A stretch of DNA of 64,000 nucleotides, taken from assembly GCF_009867135.1 (NCBI RefSeq), contig NZ_CP047227.1, forward strand, positions 62,001-126,000, given 5' to 3'. This document shows, piece after piece, positions 9,992 through 20,500 of the stretch (positions are counted from its first letter, which is position 1; each line of letters begins with the position of its first letter). The notes below the pieces were generated by a model that saw only the letters and a list, made by a program, of their open reading frames with translations, did no database searches and was not told where the DNA came from. The stretch is from Moraxella osloensis (lineage in GTDB: Bacteria > Pseudomonadota > Gammaproteobacteria > Pseudomonadales > Moraxellaceae). The translations under genes and the position numbers were made by a program.

Positions 9992-10926
9992 GGTTGTCTC
10001 CTTTTCCCCCATTTAGGTTGTTTGGGTGGGGGTGACAACTATTCTGACAGTGGGGGATTGTAAATAGTTTGATTATCAAGATTTTCCTCTGGTTGATCAA
10101 TTAAAAGAGGATTTTTGGTTTTATCTAAAACCAAGAATAAAATAAGCAGTAATTCACCTCTTTGCCCTGGTGATAATAATTCTATATCAACTGTTTTATA
10201 TTGAATGGCATTCAATATGGTTAGATATTGATATGAAAACAGATAGTTAAGAAAACTATCTAATGTAATTCCATCTCTGAGAATAGTCGACAAAGTTTCA
10301 TCCCTATTGCAGTTATCTTTTAAAAGCTGATAGAAATTGTGTGGAAATTGCTCAAAATTTAAATCTGTACCTAGACAATCCTTTATAGTTGTATCAATAT
10401 TTTTGCTCTCTAATGCTCCAATTCTCTTAAATATATAGTATCCAATATCCTCTTTGAACTTGGAGAAATTAAATTTTATAGAGGATCCAAAATTAAGGTT
10501 AATTTCAATTGAGCTGTTCCTTAGAGCTTCAAGTTTTTCCTCAATAAACCTAAAAATCTCTTCTCTGCTTTCTGATTTTCGTTTGATATTTTCGAATATA
10601 GATTGAGATTTGAGTTGTAAATTTTCATAAAGAGTTTGTTTTTGTCTTATACTTTCCTTAAGATTAAGTTTAATTGATTCAATCTGCTCAATTTTATCTT
10701 CGCTAGTTTTTGAATTTCTTTTCAACTCTTCAATTCTCATATTCTGACTAGCCAGTTGAGAGTTTTGACGTGCTAATTTGGATTCTTCATCCTTTAGAAA
10801 TGTATTTTTAGCTAAAAAGTCCCTATCAGCCTCTTCAAATATTGTAGAAATAGATTCAAACCCCCCACTGTCAGAATAGTTGTCACCCCCACCCAAACAA
10901 CCTAAATGGGGGAAAAGGAGACAACC

Positions 10927-11421
10927 ATGGCACAATACAGTCTAGAACGCAAACAAGCAATACTAAACAAACTGCTATCGCCTGAACTAATTAGCATAGC
11001 GCAATTAGCCCGAGACGAACACATCGCCGAACAAACCCTATATAATTGGCGTCATCAAGCTAAACACCAAGGGAAAGCCGTGCCGACCAACGACAAAACC
11101 AAAGAATTAAGCCCTGAGACCAAGCTCACCATCATTATTGACACTGCCAAGCTTAATGAGACCGAGCTTGCCGAATACTGTCGCAGCAAAGGGCTCTACC
11201 CTGAACAAATCGCCCAATGGAAAACACAGACCCTCACAGGCTTTAGCACAAATGAACAACAAACCAGCCTAAATCGCAAACAACATCAAACCGACCAAAA
11301 ACAAATCAAACAACTCAAACAAGAAATCAAACGCAAAGACAAAGCGCTTGCGGAGGCAGCTGCCATACTGATCTTGCGAAAAAAGCTCGATACCCTATGG
11401 GGGGAGGACGAGGACGAATGA
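10927..11421 (+). CDS. IS3-family OrfA (copy 3)
   Basis: 164 aa, ATG at 10927 after AAAAGGAG. Identical to copy 2 OrfA. It ends in the GEDEDE tail that overlaps the orfB start, with the A6G run in the RKKL codons as a possible -1 frameshift site. Confidence 0.85.
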   Translation: MAQYSLERKQAILNKLLSPELISIAQLARDEHIAEQTLYNWRHQAKHQGKAVPTNDKTKELSPETKLTIIIDTAKLNETELAEYCRSKGLYPEQIAQWKTQTLTGFSTNEQQTSLNRKQHQTDQKQIKQLKQEIKRKDKALAEAAAILILRKKLDTLWGEDEDE

Positions 11422-12488
11422 CCTCACTGTCAGAGCGACAACAACTCATCACGCTTATAGATGAAGCCACCAACGCAGGGACAAGGCTTCACATCGCCTG
11501 TAGCGAGGTTGGCATAAGCCGTCGCACCTACCGACGCTGGAAGGCGGACAAAAACCACTTAGGGGATAAGCGCCCCATCGCTGTTAGACCTGCCCCGAGT
11601 AATAAACTAAGTGACATAGAACGCCAAGCCATCCTTGATGCCTGTAATGAACCCCGCTTTGCCAGTCTACCGCCGAGCCAAATCGTACCCACGCTACTCG
11701 ATGAAGGCATTTATCATGCCTCAGAATCAAGCTTTTACCGTGTCCTAAGGCAACATAACCAACTTAAGCCTCGAGGACGTGCCAAAGCCCCTAATCCTCG
11801 TAAACCGCCAGAGACGTTTATTGCCACCAAGCCTTGCCAGGTATTCTGTTGGGATATCACTTATTTACCAAGTACGGTACGTGGACAGTTTTATTATCTG
11901 TATATGATTGAGGATATCTACAGCCGTAAGATTGTAGGTTTCGAGGTGTATGACAGGGAAGCGGGTGATTTAGCGGCTAAACTACTAGAACGTACCCTGC
12001 TTAATGAGAAAGCGATTGGGACAGGGGTGATACTGCATTCGGATAATGGGGCGCCGATGAAGTCGCAGACCCTGCGAATGAAAGCCTATGAGCTTGGGGT
12101 GTTAACCTCTTATAGTCGTCCTCGGGTGAGTAATGATAATCCGTTTGCTGAGGCGCTGTTTCGTACTGTTAAGTATGCGCCAAGTTTCCCTGAGCATGGC
12201 TTTGATAGTTTAGACAATGCTCGTATGTGGGTGAATGGCTTTGTCCATTGGTATAACACTGAGCATAAGCATAGTGGGTTAAATTTCGTGACGCCAAACG
12301 AGCGCCATACGCTTAAAGATGGTGATATTCTAGCAAGACGTGAGTCGGTGCTTGTGATGGCAAAGCAGGTGAATCCTGCTCGCTGGAATGGTAGAGCAGT
12401 GAGAAATTGTTCGCCTGTTCAGCCAACAGCGCTTAATCCTGTGCGTCTGTCTAAACGGATTAATCCCACTGAGGTTTTAGTCGCTTGA
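11418..12488 (+). CDS. IS3-family OrfB transposase (copy 3)
   Basis: 356 aa from the ATG at 11418 (ATGA overlap with the orfA stop). Complete rve/DDE core with the same motifs as the other copies and the usual C-terminal HSGLNFVTPNERH stretch. Probably functional. Confidence 0.87.
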   Translation: MTSLSERQQLITLIDEATNAGTRLHIACSEVGISRRTYRRWKADKNHLGDKRPIAVRPAPSNKLSDIERQAILDACNEPRFASLPPSQIVPTLLDEGIYHASESSFYRVLRQHNQLKPRGRAKAPNPRKPPETFIATKPCQVFCWDITYLPSTVRGQFYYLYMIEDIYSRKIVGFEVYDREAGDLAAKLLERTLLNEKAIGTGVILHSDNGAPMKSQTLRMKAYELGVLTSYSRPRVSNDNPFAEALFRTVKYAPSFPEHGFDSLDNARMWVNGFVHWYNTEHKHSGLNFVTPNERHTLKDGDILARRESVLVMAKQVNPARWNGRAVRNCSPVQPTALNPVRLSKRINPTEVLVA

Positions 12489-12971
12489 TTTAAATATGGG
12501 TGACAACTATGTTGACAAACACCGAAACTCTAGATTTAAACTTTCTAAATTACTTATAACCAACGTAGGATCGATGTCAAAATTAATAACACCAACATCA
12601 CTTAATCCTAATTTTTCAAGATACTGATGATTAAAATGTTGTTTTTGTGATTCAAAATTATTTTTGATTCTTTCTAAATCTTCTAAAGCCTTTTTAGAAA
12701 CCTCAATCTTATTCGATAATAAAATATACTTATCGTTATTCTCTTGACGTTTATTGAATGCCTCCATCATACTATCATGAGCAGTTTGAATATTTTTAAT
12801 TAATGCTTGATCTTCATGCCTAGTATTTAATGCTACTTCTAATTGTGAAATTTCTTCGGCATAAAGTTTCAATTTTTCGTTCTCTATTAGGATTATAATA
12901 CTCCCAGAAAACTGGACCAAAAAATTGCAGCAAATAAGATAGAATAGCCCTTAAGAAAAGAGGTCTATCTA

Positions 12972-13262
12972 ATGACAAAAGTTCGTAAACGTCACAATGC
13001 TGAATTTAAAAGCAAAGTTGCCATTGAAGCCATCAAAGAGCAAAAGACAATCAATGAGCTGACCGCTGAATACGGTGTTCATGCAACCCAAATCAGCAAC
13101 TGGAAAAAGCAAGCCTTGGCTGTCATACCCAGTGCCTTTAACACCAAACAGCATGACAACGAACAAGCCCAGCAAGCCACTATCGATGAACTGCATCGGC
13201 AATTAGGGCAAGTCATTAGCGAGAGAGACTGGCTTAAAAAAAAGTCCTCACAGCTACCCTAA
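12972..13262 (+). CDS. IS3-family OrfA (HTH) of the 1.27-kb element
   Basis: 96 aa. HTH of the Tnp_1 type: RRHNAEFK-like start, ELTAEYGVHATQISNWKKQA, then a leucine-zipper-like helix (IDELHRQLGQVISERDWLKK). An eight-A run at 13236-13243 gives the -1 frameshift into orfB. Confidence 0.87.
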   Translation: MTKVRKRHNAEFKSKVAIEAIKEQKTINELTAEYGVHATQISNWKKQALAVIPSAFNTKQHDNEQAQQATIDELHRQLGQVISERDWLKKKSSQLP

Positions 13263-14134
13263 ATGCTCGTAAACAACTGCTAGAGCCTGACAATAAGGAT
13301 TTCAGTACTCGTAAGCAATGTGAACTACTTGGTATTAACCGCTCAAGTCTGTATTATCAGCCAAAGCCCATCAGTAAGCTTGATATCACCTTAATGAACC
13401 TACTTGACGAACAATATACCAAAACCCCATTTTACGGGGTAAAGCGTATGACTGCTCATTTAAGGCAATTGGGTCATCCAGTAGGACAAAAGCGAGTTAG
13501 GCGATTACTACGGCAAATGGGATTAGATGCCATCTATCAGCATCCTAACACGAGTAAGCCTAACCCTGAGCATCGAGTTTACCCGTATTTGCTTAGGAAT
13601 GTACCCATTATCCGCTGTAATCAGGTATGGAGTACGGACATCACTTACATCCGCCTGTCTAAGGGCTTTGTGTATTTGATGGCGGTGATTGATTGGTACA
13701 GCCGTTACGTTTTAGACTGGTCGCTATCAACGACACTTGAAGCAGATTTCTGCATTGATACGGTGGGCAAATTACTGCACAATGGTCTACGCTGTGAGAT
13801 TTTTAATACGGATCAAGGCTCGCAGTTTACCAGCCCAAGATTTACCACGCCGCTGATTGATTCGGGCATTGCTGTAAGCATGGACGGTCGTGGCAGGGCG
13901 TTGGATAATATCTTTGTAGAACGGCTTTGGCGGTCAGTAAAGTACGAATGCGTGTATTTACGCCAGTTTGATACAGTCAGTCAAGCCAGAGTTGGTTTGA
14001 AAGAATATTTCGAGTTTTACAATCATGAGCGGTTGCATCAGTCGCTTGATTACCATACCCCTGCACAGGTTTATTTAAACAATAGTTCGGTTAATCCTGT
14101 GCTTTATCAACCCAATTCTATCTTAATTTTATGA
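13241..14134 (+). CDS. IS3-family OrfB transposase of the 1.27-kb element (frameshift-expressed)
   Basis: No start codon of its own at the family position. The frame is open from the A8 slippery run at 13236-13243 through 14134, so it is expected as OrfAB by -1 frameshifting. About 297 residues from the shift point. The HTH_21 region (KTPFYGVKRMTAHLRQLG) is followed by an intact DDE core: VWSTDITYIRLSKGFVYLMA, IFNTDQGSQFTS and ALDNIFVERLWRSVKYE. It ends with the YNHERLHQSLDYHTPAQVY motif. Confidence 0.85.
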   Translation, partial: KVLTATLNARKQLLEPDNKDFSTRKQCELLGINRSSLYYQPKPISKLDITLMNLLDEQYTKTPFYGVKRMTAHLRQLGHPVGQKRVRRLLRQMGLDAIYQHPNTSKPNPEHRVYPYLLRNVPIIRCNQVWSTDITYIRLSKGFVYLMAVIDWYSRYVLDWSLSTTLEADFCIDTVGKLLHNGLRCEIFNTDQGSQFTSPRFTTPLIDSGIAVSMDGRGRALDNIFVERLWRSVKYECVYLRQFDTVSQARVGLKEYFEFYNHERLHQSLDYHTPAQVYLNNSSVNPVLYQPNSILIL

Positions 14135-15199
14135 TTATTTGGTCTAGACATTGGGGAGTACCTTAGATTGCATCATCGAGTGTATTATCACGGTTCTCAG
14201 CTATTAAAGTATTAAGTTGAACAATTTGTTTTGTTATTCCTTGTATTTCCAATAACCTTTCTTCAATGATTTTATTTTTGGTATTTTCAATGAATTCTAT
14301 ATACTCATTATAATTCTTTGTTGTACTGACCTTTTCTGTTGGAATGTATGAAAACAGAACATCATTTATAGTGTCTTGAAAACTCTTAGTATCTTGTTGA
14401 TTGCATAAAACCTCAAAATAACCCTGCGGAATATATGTTATTTTATCTTTTAAGTCCGTTATTGTATTTTTGGCAAGATTGCATTGATAGATTGTCGAAA
14501 GACCCTTAAAGGTCAAACTTACATCAAAATTATCAGAATAATTATTTTTATAGAATTTTTCTACGAAATTGCCATGCTCATATCTAACTTTATCTTCAAA
14601 GACGTGAGAAATGATATCTATTAACGCACTTTTACCACTACCCTTATTGCCAATGATAGCTACTAGGTCATAATTTAGAGGTTGTTGTACATCCTCAAAC
14701 CACTTTTCCTGAGTTTTATCCAAAGTGTTTTTAGTCATTTTAATAGTATCAATAAAAAATTCTGGATTAGAATCCAAACTTAGAATTTTGGGAGGTTTAT
14801 CACCAATATATGAACGATTAGCAGGTTCTTTGATAGCTTGCAGAAGACCATCAAACGTTTTATCTGCCTTTATCCAAGTTTTGTTATTGCCAGGAAAATT
14901 ACCATAGCCACGCTTCTGTTCATCAACATACGCAAACCTATGAGCGTCACTACCACGAACAGCTAAGCATGGGGAGTCACCTAAGCATTTTTGAAAATCT
15001 TCTATAATTCTTTCATTTTCTGGTGTTTTAATATTTTGAAAAAGATCTGCCTCAGACTGGTCCTTGACTTCAAATATATTCGCATATTGCATCAACTTAA
15101 AGACATACATGTAATTATCTTTTAATTTAGTTAGCCCCCACTGTCAGAATAGTTGTCACCCCCACCTAAACAACCCAAATGGGGAAAAAGGAGACAACC

Positions 15200-15694
15200 A
15201 TGGCACAATACAGTGCAGAACGCAAACAGGCTATACTAAACAAACTTTTATCACCTGACCTTATCAGCATAGCAAAGCTTGCGAGAGACGAAAACATCGC
15301 CGAACAAACCCTGTATAATTGGCGTCATCAAGCTAAACGCCAAGGGAAAGCCGTGCCGACCAACGATAAAACCAAAGAATTAAGCCCTGAGACCAAGCTC
15401 ACCATCATTATTGACACCGCTAGGCTTAATGAGACTGAGCTTGCCGAATACTGTCGCAGCAAAGGGCTCTATCCTGAACAAATCGCCCAATGGAAAACAC
15501 AGACCCTCACAGGCTTTAGCACAAGCGAACAACAAACCAGCCTAAATCGAAAACAGCAACAAGCAGACCAAAAACAAATCAAACAACTCAAACAAGAAAT
15601 CAAACGCAAAGACAAAGCGCTTGCGGAGGCAGCCGCCATACTGATCTTGCGAAAAAAGCTCAATGCCCTATGGGGGGAAGACGAGGACGAATGA
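15200..15694 (+). CDS. IS3-family OrfA (copy 4)
   Basis: 164 aa from the ATG at 15200 after AAAAAGGAG. Identical to copy 1 OrfA in protein sequence. It contains the HTH, the charged coiled coil and the A6G run near its end. Confidence 0.85.
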   Translation: MAQYSAERKQAILNKLLSPDLISIAKLARDENIAEQTLYNWRHQAKRQGKAVPTNDKTKELSPETKLTIIIDTARLNETELAEYCRSKGLYPEQIAQWKTQTLTGFSTSEQQTSLNRKQQQADQKQIKQLKQEIKRKDKALAEAAAILILRKKLNALWGEDEDE

Positions 15695-16761
15695 CCACTC
15701 TTGCACAGCGGCAACAACTCATCACCCTCATTGACCAAGCGACCAACGCAGGGGCAAGACTTCACATCGCCTGCAGCGAGGTTAACATTAGTAAACGCAC
15801 CTATCGACGCTGGAAAGCGGACAAAGACAACACAGGGGATAAACGTCCCATCGCTGTTAGCGCTGCCCCGAGTAATAAACTAAGCGACATAGAACGCCAA
15901 GCCATACTTAATGCCTGCAATGAGCCCCGCTTTGCCAGTTTACCGCCCAGCCAAATCGTACCCACCCTGCTCGATGAAGGTATTTACCATGCCTCAGAAT
16001 CAAGCTTTTACCGTGTCCTAAGGCAACATAACCAACTCACTCACCGAGGACGAGCCAAAGCCCCTAATCCTCGTAAACCGCCAGATACGTTTATTGCCAC
16101 CAAGCCTTGCCAGGTATTCTGCTGGGATATCACTTATTTACCAAGTACGGTACGTGGACAGTTTTATTATCTGTATATGATTGAGGATGTTTATAGCCGT
16201 AAGATTGTGGGATACGAGGTATATGATAAAGAGGCAGGGGATTTGGCTGCAAGGTTGCTTGAACGCACGCTGTTAAACGAGAATGCCATCGGTACAGGGG
16301 TGGTATTGCATTCGGATAATGGAGCACCGATGAAGTCGCAGACCCTGCGAATGAAAGCCTATGAGCTTGGGGTGTTAACCTCTTATAGTCGTCCTCGGGT
16401 GAGTAATGATAATCCGTTTGCTGAGGCGCTGTTTCGTACTGTTAAGTATGCGCCAAGTTTCCCTGAGCATGGCTTTGATAGCCTTGATGGCGCTCGTGTG
16501 TGGGTGAATGGCTTTGTGGGTTGGTATAACGCTGAGCATAAGCATAGTGGGTTAAATTTCGTGACGCCAAACGAGCGCCATACGCTTAAAGATGGTGATA
16601 TTCTAGCAAGACGTGAGTCGGTGCTTGTGATGGCAAAGCAGGTGAATCCTGCTCGCTGGAATGGTAGAGCGGTGAGAAATTGTTCGCCTGTTCAGCCAAC
16701 AGCGCTTAATCCTGTGCGTCTGTCTAGGCGGGTTAATGCCAATGAGGTTTCAGTCGCTTGA
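15691..16761 (+). CDS. IS3-family OrfB transposase (copy 4)
   Basis: 356 aa from 15691. The DDE motifs are intact. It carries a run of substitutions relative to the other copies around the first two catalytic residues (for example GYEVYDKEAGDLAARL in place of GFEVYDREAGDLAAKL), confined to one internal block; the last 140 codons match the other copies closely. Confidence 0.86.
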   Translation: MTTLAQRQQLITLIDQATNAGARLHIACSEVNISKRTYRRWKADKDNTGDKRPIAVSAAPSNKLSDIERQAILNACNEPRFASLPPSQIVPTLLDEGIYHASESSFYRVLRQHNQLTHRGRAKAPNPRKPPDTFIATKPCQVFCWDITYLPSTVRGQFYYLYMIEDVYSRKIVGYEVYDKEAGDLAARLLERTLLNENAIGTGVVLHSDNGAPMKSQTLRMKAYELGVLTSYSRPRVSNDNPFAEALFRTVKYAPSFPEHGFDSLDGARVWVNGFVGWYNAEHKHSGLNFVTPNERHTLKDGDILARRESVLVMAKQVNPARWNGRAVRNCSPVQPTALNPVRLSRRVNANEVSVA

Positions 16762-17512
16762 TTTAAATATGGGTGACAACTATGTTGACAAACACCGTTA
16801 GTCCTCCGTGACTACTCCAAGCTAGATATGGTATTGCCCTGCCGTTCATGCTTTCAATTGCATGTTTCCAAGATTCAGTTGTAATTTCAACTTTTTCACA
16901 AGCGAATTTCAATGCCACTTTATCATCTTGAAGTATATTCTTAGGTGCACCCTGTAATTCATGAGAGGGTAGCTTCCTTACATAATCTACTAAACTCTCA
17001 TCACTTAATTGTTGATTTATTGAGTCTACAATCAAAAGACTTTTAAAGTTATCAAGTTTGGTTTTGCTTAATTGATTATCAAGAACTACATGAGCATTCA
17101 ATCTTGGAGTCTTATGTGAAGCTAATCTTAATTCTATGCCTGGAAAAATAACTTTATTTAAAGTCTTAGAACCAGGTTGTTTAAGCCTGTTTTGAAGAGC
17201 AAACCAACCATCAAATGTAAAATAGTCCATTAATACGAAAACTTCAGGCTCTGCGTTATTCAATGCTTCTATCATTTCATCAACTAATTTTTGATCTTGA
17301 AGTGATTCCAAATTAGGGTTAATTAATTTTTGACTTCCGCTCCACTCAAAGGAAGCAGGAGTATGTATATGAAAATCCCAAATATGCCATTCAGATCCAC
17401 GAGAAGATTTCATTTTCATTCCTCTATTCTCAAATATTTCATACTTATATAGATTAGGTTGAACACTTGATGTTCTTTTTTTAAAAGAATTGCTTAAAAG
17501 AGTAACTTAAAA

Positions 17513-20500
17513 CTATTTTTCAAAAACTTTATGCTGAGTGTTAAGTGAGCCTATTAGTGAGTTACCTCTATTAAGATGGTAAACCCCTGAAATTTCCAGA
17601 ACTTCATTAAAAACGTCCCACTTTGATTGCCATGCTTGTTTTTCACCCAAGACAGTCCAAAAAATTTTAAGCTTATTTTGTTTTAAGAAATCAAGTAATG
17701 CCGCTTTTTTAATAACAATTAAATTAGCATAATCATTTTCTTTCAACGGGCTAAATGACACGAGATCATGATTTTTATCTAACCAATAACCTTTTTTAAG
17801 TGAAGAACTCATTTTTAAACCTTGATAAAGCTCTCGGCAAGGTGCAAATAAATGACACGAGTCATTACCATAGGTAGATTCCCAAATATGTGTATCTACG
17901 CTTGGTAAAACATCTAATTTAATCTCATCAGTTTGTTCACGACCTATACCAGGCTGGACTGTTTCCCAGCTAAACTGTTCTACTTTTCCTTCAAAAAACT
18001 TTGTCAGGTTCGTCTCATATTGCTCAGTAGATTCAGGCATCCATCGACCACTAAAATTTTGGCTTTTGAGCCATTCTAAACTCTTATTAATGCCCTTACT
18101 TGGGATAAAATAACTTCTTATTTGAAGCCAAAGTCTTTTTTTATTATCTTTTAATTCCCCAAAATTTCGGGGTTCATCAAAATCAACATAGCGTTGCAGT
18201 ACTAGCCAAGGTTCACTGTCTATTTCAAATTCTATTAGTGACTGAATCTCTGGCAAATCGCTGTCATCGCTAATCCAATTACTGTGAGATTTATTCCAAT
18301 CAAGTGTACAGATAAGTTTAGGAATTTGCTTGGTTTCATTGACGAATAGATGTATCTTATCTCTAAGTTGCAAGCTTATTTCAACTTTTGGCAAAGAGAA
18401 TTCATCAAAATTATCCATCCATGCCATCGGGCTATCTTCTTCAATTGGTGCTTGGAAATTATCCATAACTCTCGCTAACACTTCAAAGAATGCTAACCAT
18501 TGGTATTTTTTGCCAATTCTTTCAATTTGATTTTCGCTTCGATTATTATATCTATAAGTTGTATCATCAAAGGCTTCATGTTTTTTAGCATCATAGCCGT
18601 ATTTATCAAAAACTAATTCACAAGCATAATTGCTCAATAAGTCTGCATTGACTATGCGTATAGGTTGATTGTCTTGATAATATTTCCATCGACTAAATGC
18701 ACTTTCAAATGTATAACGTCCAAAGTCCCCATATCCACACATACCTCTTCCATATTCTGTAGTCATTGATCTTAAAATAGTTTTATGTGCTGGTGTCGTA
18801 TATTTTTCATCAATTTCCTGATTATCGGGTAGTTTTTCTGGAAAACTAGCATTATAGGGAGGAGTAATATTCTTCATTATAGTTTTCAAATGACTTTCAA
18901 AGTGCTCAGGTTTATTGGAAAGTGCTGTCTCAACGATTAATTTTGCATACTTTCTCACCAAAATATTTGGATATACCTCTTTATTTTCTTGAACATCAAA
19001 TATAGATTCATAAACGAAATTACCCAATTCTGGCAAGTCGTTCAAATTGTCTGAGTGCTTTAAAGCACCATAGGTAGCGGATAATAATCCTTCAAATATA
19101 TAGGGGTCATTAACGTCGATGAATTGAGTTAGTAAACGCTGTGCAATGGCTAAACGATTACGTAAAATATAAGCCAAAGCTTTAACCGAACGATTGCGTT
19201 CTTTGATATTAGTTGATGTGAAAAGCCAACATAGTATTAAACCTGCTAAAAAAATTGATTCTAAATCAAGGTTTTCATCAAAGCTATATGTTTCACACCA
19301 CAGTAGAAGTTGATTTATTGGCGGATAATCATCAAGGTGACTGATTTTAGTTGTCCAATGGGCATCTCTATCTGCTAAGCTCATTGGAAATAAAATATCA
19401 GTTAAATATGTGGCATTAAAAGGATGATTAGGCTCTGCTGATAACTGAAAAAGCAAGTTAAACCACTGGTAGGTATGATTTTTTCCGAAGTTTGCTTTTA
19501 AAAATGTTCTCATTTTTTCAGGATTTAATGTTGCTATCACTCGCCAAGGAATGCTTTTTATAACAAGAGATACTAATTGATTTCTATTCAAGCTCGTATT
19601 GTTTAATACTTCAAAAATCTCTATGCCAAGCTTTTCTGGCAACAATACACTTAGAGCCTCCCAAAATCCCCTGTACATATGATAATTTTCAAGATAAGTC
19701 TGGGCTAACTCAGTATTGAACCATTCTAGAAAATCACTTTCACAAAAAATACCTTGAAGAATCAAATCGCATTGCAAATAGTCGCCTATGCGTTCGTAAG
19801 TAAAATAGATTGATTCGTTCTCATCTGAATGGAAAATATTTTTTGATAAAACCCCTTCTTTGATAAGATAGTCAACAAATTTTTTAGCATGCACATCCGA
19901 GATATCTTTACATAGTTCTTCGCTTATTAAGCGTTTAGCTAACAAATAATCGATATAAGAAACCTTATTTTGTACTTCATAAGCAACTAGCACTTTAATC
20001 GCTCTCTCCACCAAACGTAGAGATTCATCCTCATCTAATTCATCAGAAATTTTTCTCTGAATGCCTTTGACATAACTGAATACTAATTGATTGAAACCTT
20101 GGTATCCTTTGGGTAACTCATCTAATCCATTATTCTTCAAACTTTCACATAATAATCCTAAGTATAGCGGATTAGAGAACTCACTATTTAGTAACGGGAC
20201 AGTTGGTAATGGAAAACCATAATAGGCAAAATACGTTTGAACTGCCTCAAATTCATGATTTTCAAAACCATAATGAGTGACTTCAGTAATAACTTGACGA
20301 GAAACTTTGCTTAGTTCTTTAGTAATGATGCTTTGATAAGTATTTCTAACTGACAAAATCAAGCCTATTCTAGGATAATCTCTTAGTTGGGTGATTAGAC
20401 TATTAAGTTGACTAGGCCAAAGTTCTTTACCTGCTCCTTCATTTAGAGCATCTATAGCTATAATAACTCTTTGACGTTGGGTTTCTGCAATGGTATCTAA

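Larger units (their letters stand above)
8394..10056 (-). mobile_element. IS3-family element, 1663 bp, copy 2
   Basis: Same ends as copy 1 (CGGTGTTTGTC at the left, CTGACAGTGGGGG at the right). The 4-bp duplication is ATTG at 8390-8393 and 10057-10060. It is inserted in the last 85 codons of the PHP/ABC ATPase gene, between Walker B and the H-loop. As far as compared by eye it is identical, in inverted orientation, to copy 3. Confidence 0.92.
10862..12524 (+). mobile_element. IS3-family element, 1663 bp, copy 3
   Basis: Opposite orientation to copies 1 and 2. It begins CCCCCACTGTCAG and ends GTTGACAAACACCG. The 4-bp duplication is AAAC at 10858-10861 and 12525-12528. It is inserted in the coiled-coil part of the PHP/ABC ATPase gene. 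With copy 2 it forms a 1663-bp inverted repeat around 805 bp of that gene. Confidence 0.92.
12895..14165 (+). mobile_element. Second IS3-family element, about 1.27 kb
   Basis: It lies in the coiled-coil part of the PHP/ABC ATPase gene. The ends share the inverted repeat TACTCCC..GACCAAA (12899 onward and up to about 14160). A GATT (or GAT) duplication at 12891-12894 and 14166-14169 gives the outer limits, and removing the element restores the host frame. It encodes overlapping orfA and orfB and is unrelated in sequence to the 1663-bp element. Confidence 0.85.
15135..16797 (+). mobile_element. IS3-family element, 1663 bp, copy 4
   Basis: Same ends as copies 1-3. The 4-bp duplication is TTAG at 15131-15134 and 16798-16801. 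It is inserted early in the PHP/ABC ATPase gene, inside the PHP domain (between SSHGG and LTKLKDN). The central part of its orfB (about 16190-16335) is visibly more divergent than the flanks, suggesting a mosaic copy. Confidence 0.92.
8141..17413 (-). pseudogene. TrlF-like PHP domain plus SMC-type ABC ATPase, split into five pieces by four insertion sequences
   Basis: Pieces in coding order are 17413-16802, 15134-14170, 12894-12529, 10861-10061 and 8393-8141. Joining them after removing each element and one target duplication gives a 2997-bp frame, 998 aa, open and in phase at every junction. The start at 17413 has GAGGA six bases upstream. The N-terminus is a PHP-type metal phosphoesterase domain (WHIWDFHIHTPAS, later RGSDAHRF). 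Then follow Walker A GNKGSGKSAL, a long coiled coil, ABC signature LSPGQRGE, Walker B LLIDQPEENLD and the H-loop VTHN. This matches the TrlF family of AAA/ABC-like ATPases often found in defence regions. It lies 99 bp after the STAND gene on the same strand. In its present form it cannot make a full protein. Confidence 0.9.

Noticed and set aside
8141-17413. Four IS copies as a composite transposon carrying the defence gene
   Set aside because: Each copy has its own different 4-bp duplication, and the pieces between them rebuild one gene, so they are independent insertions.
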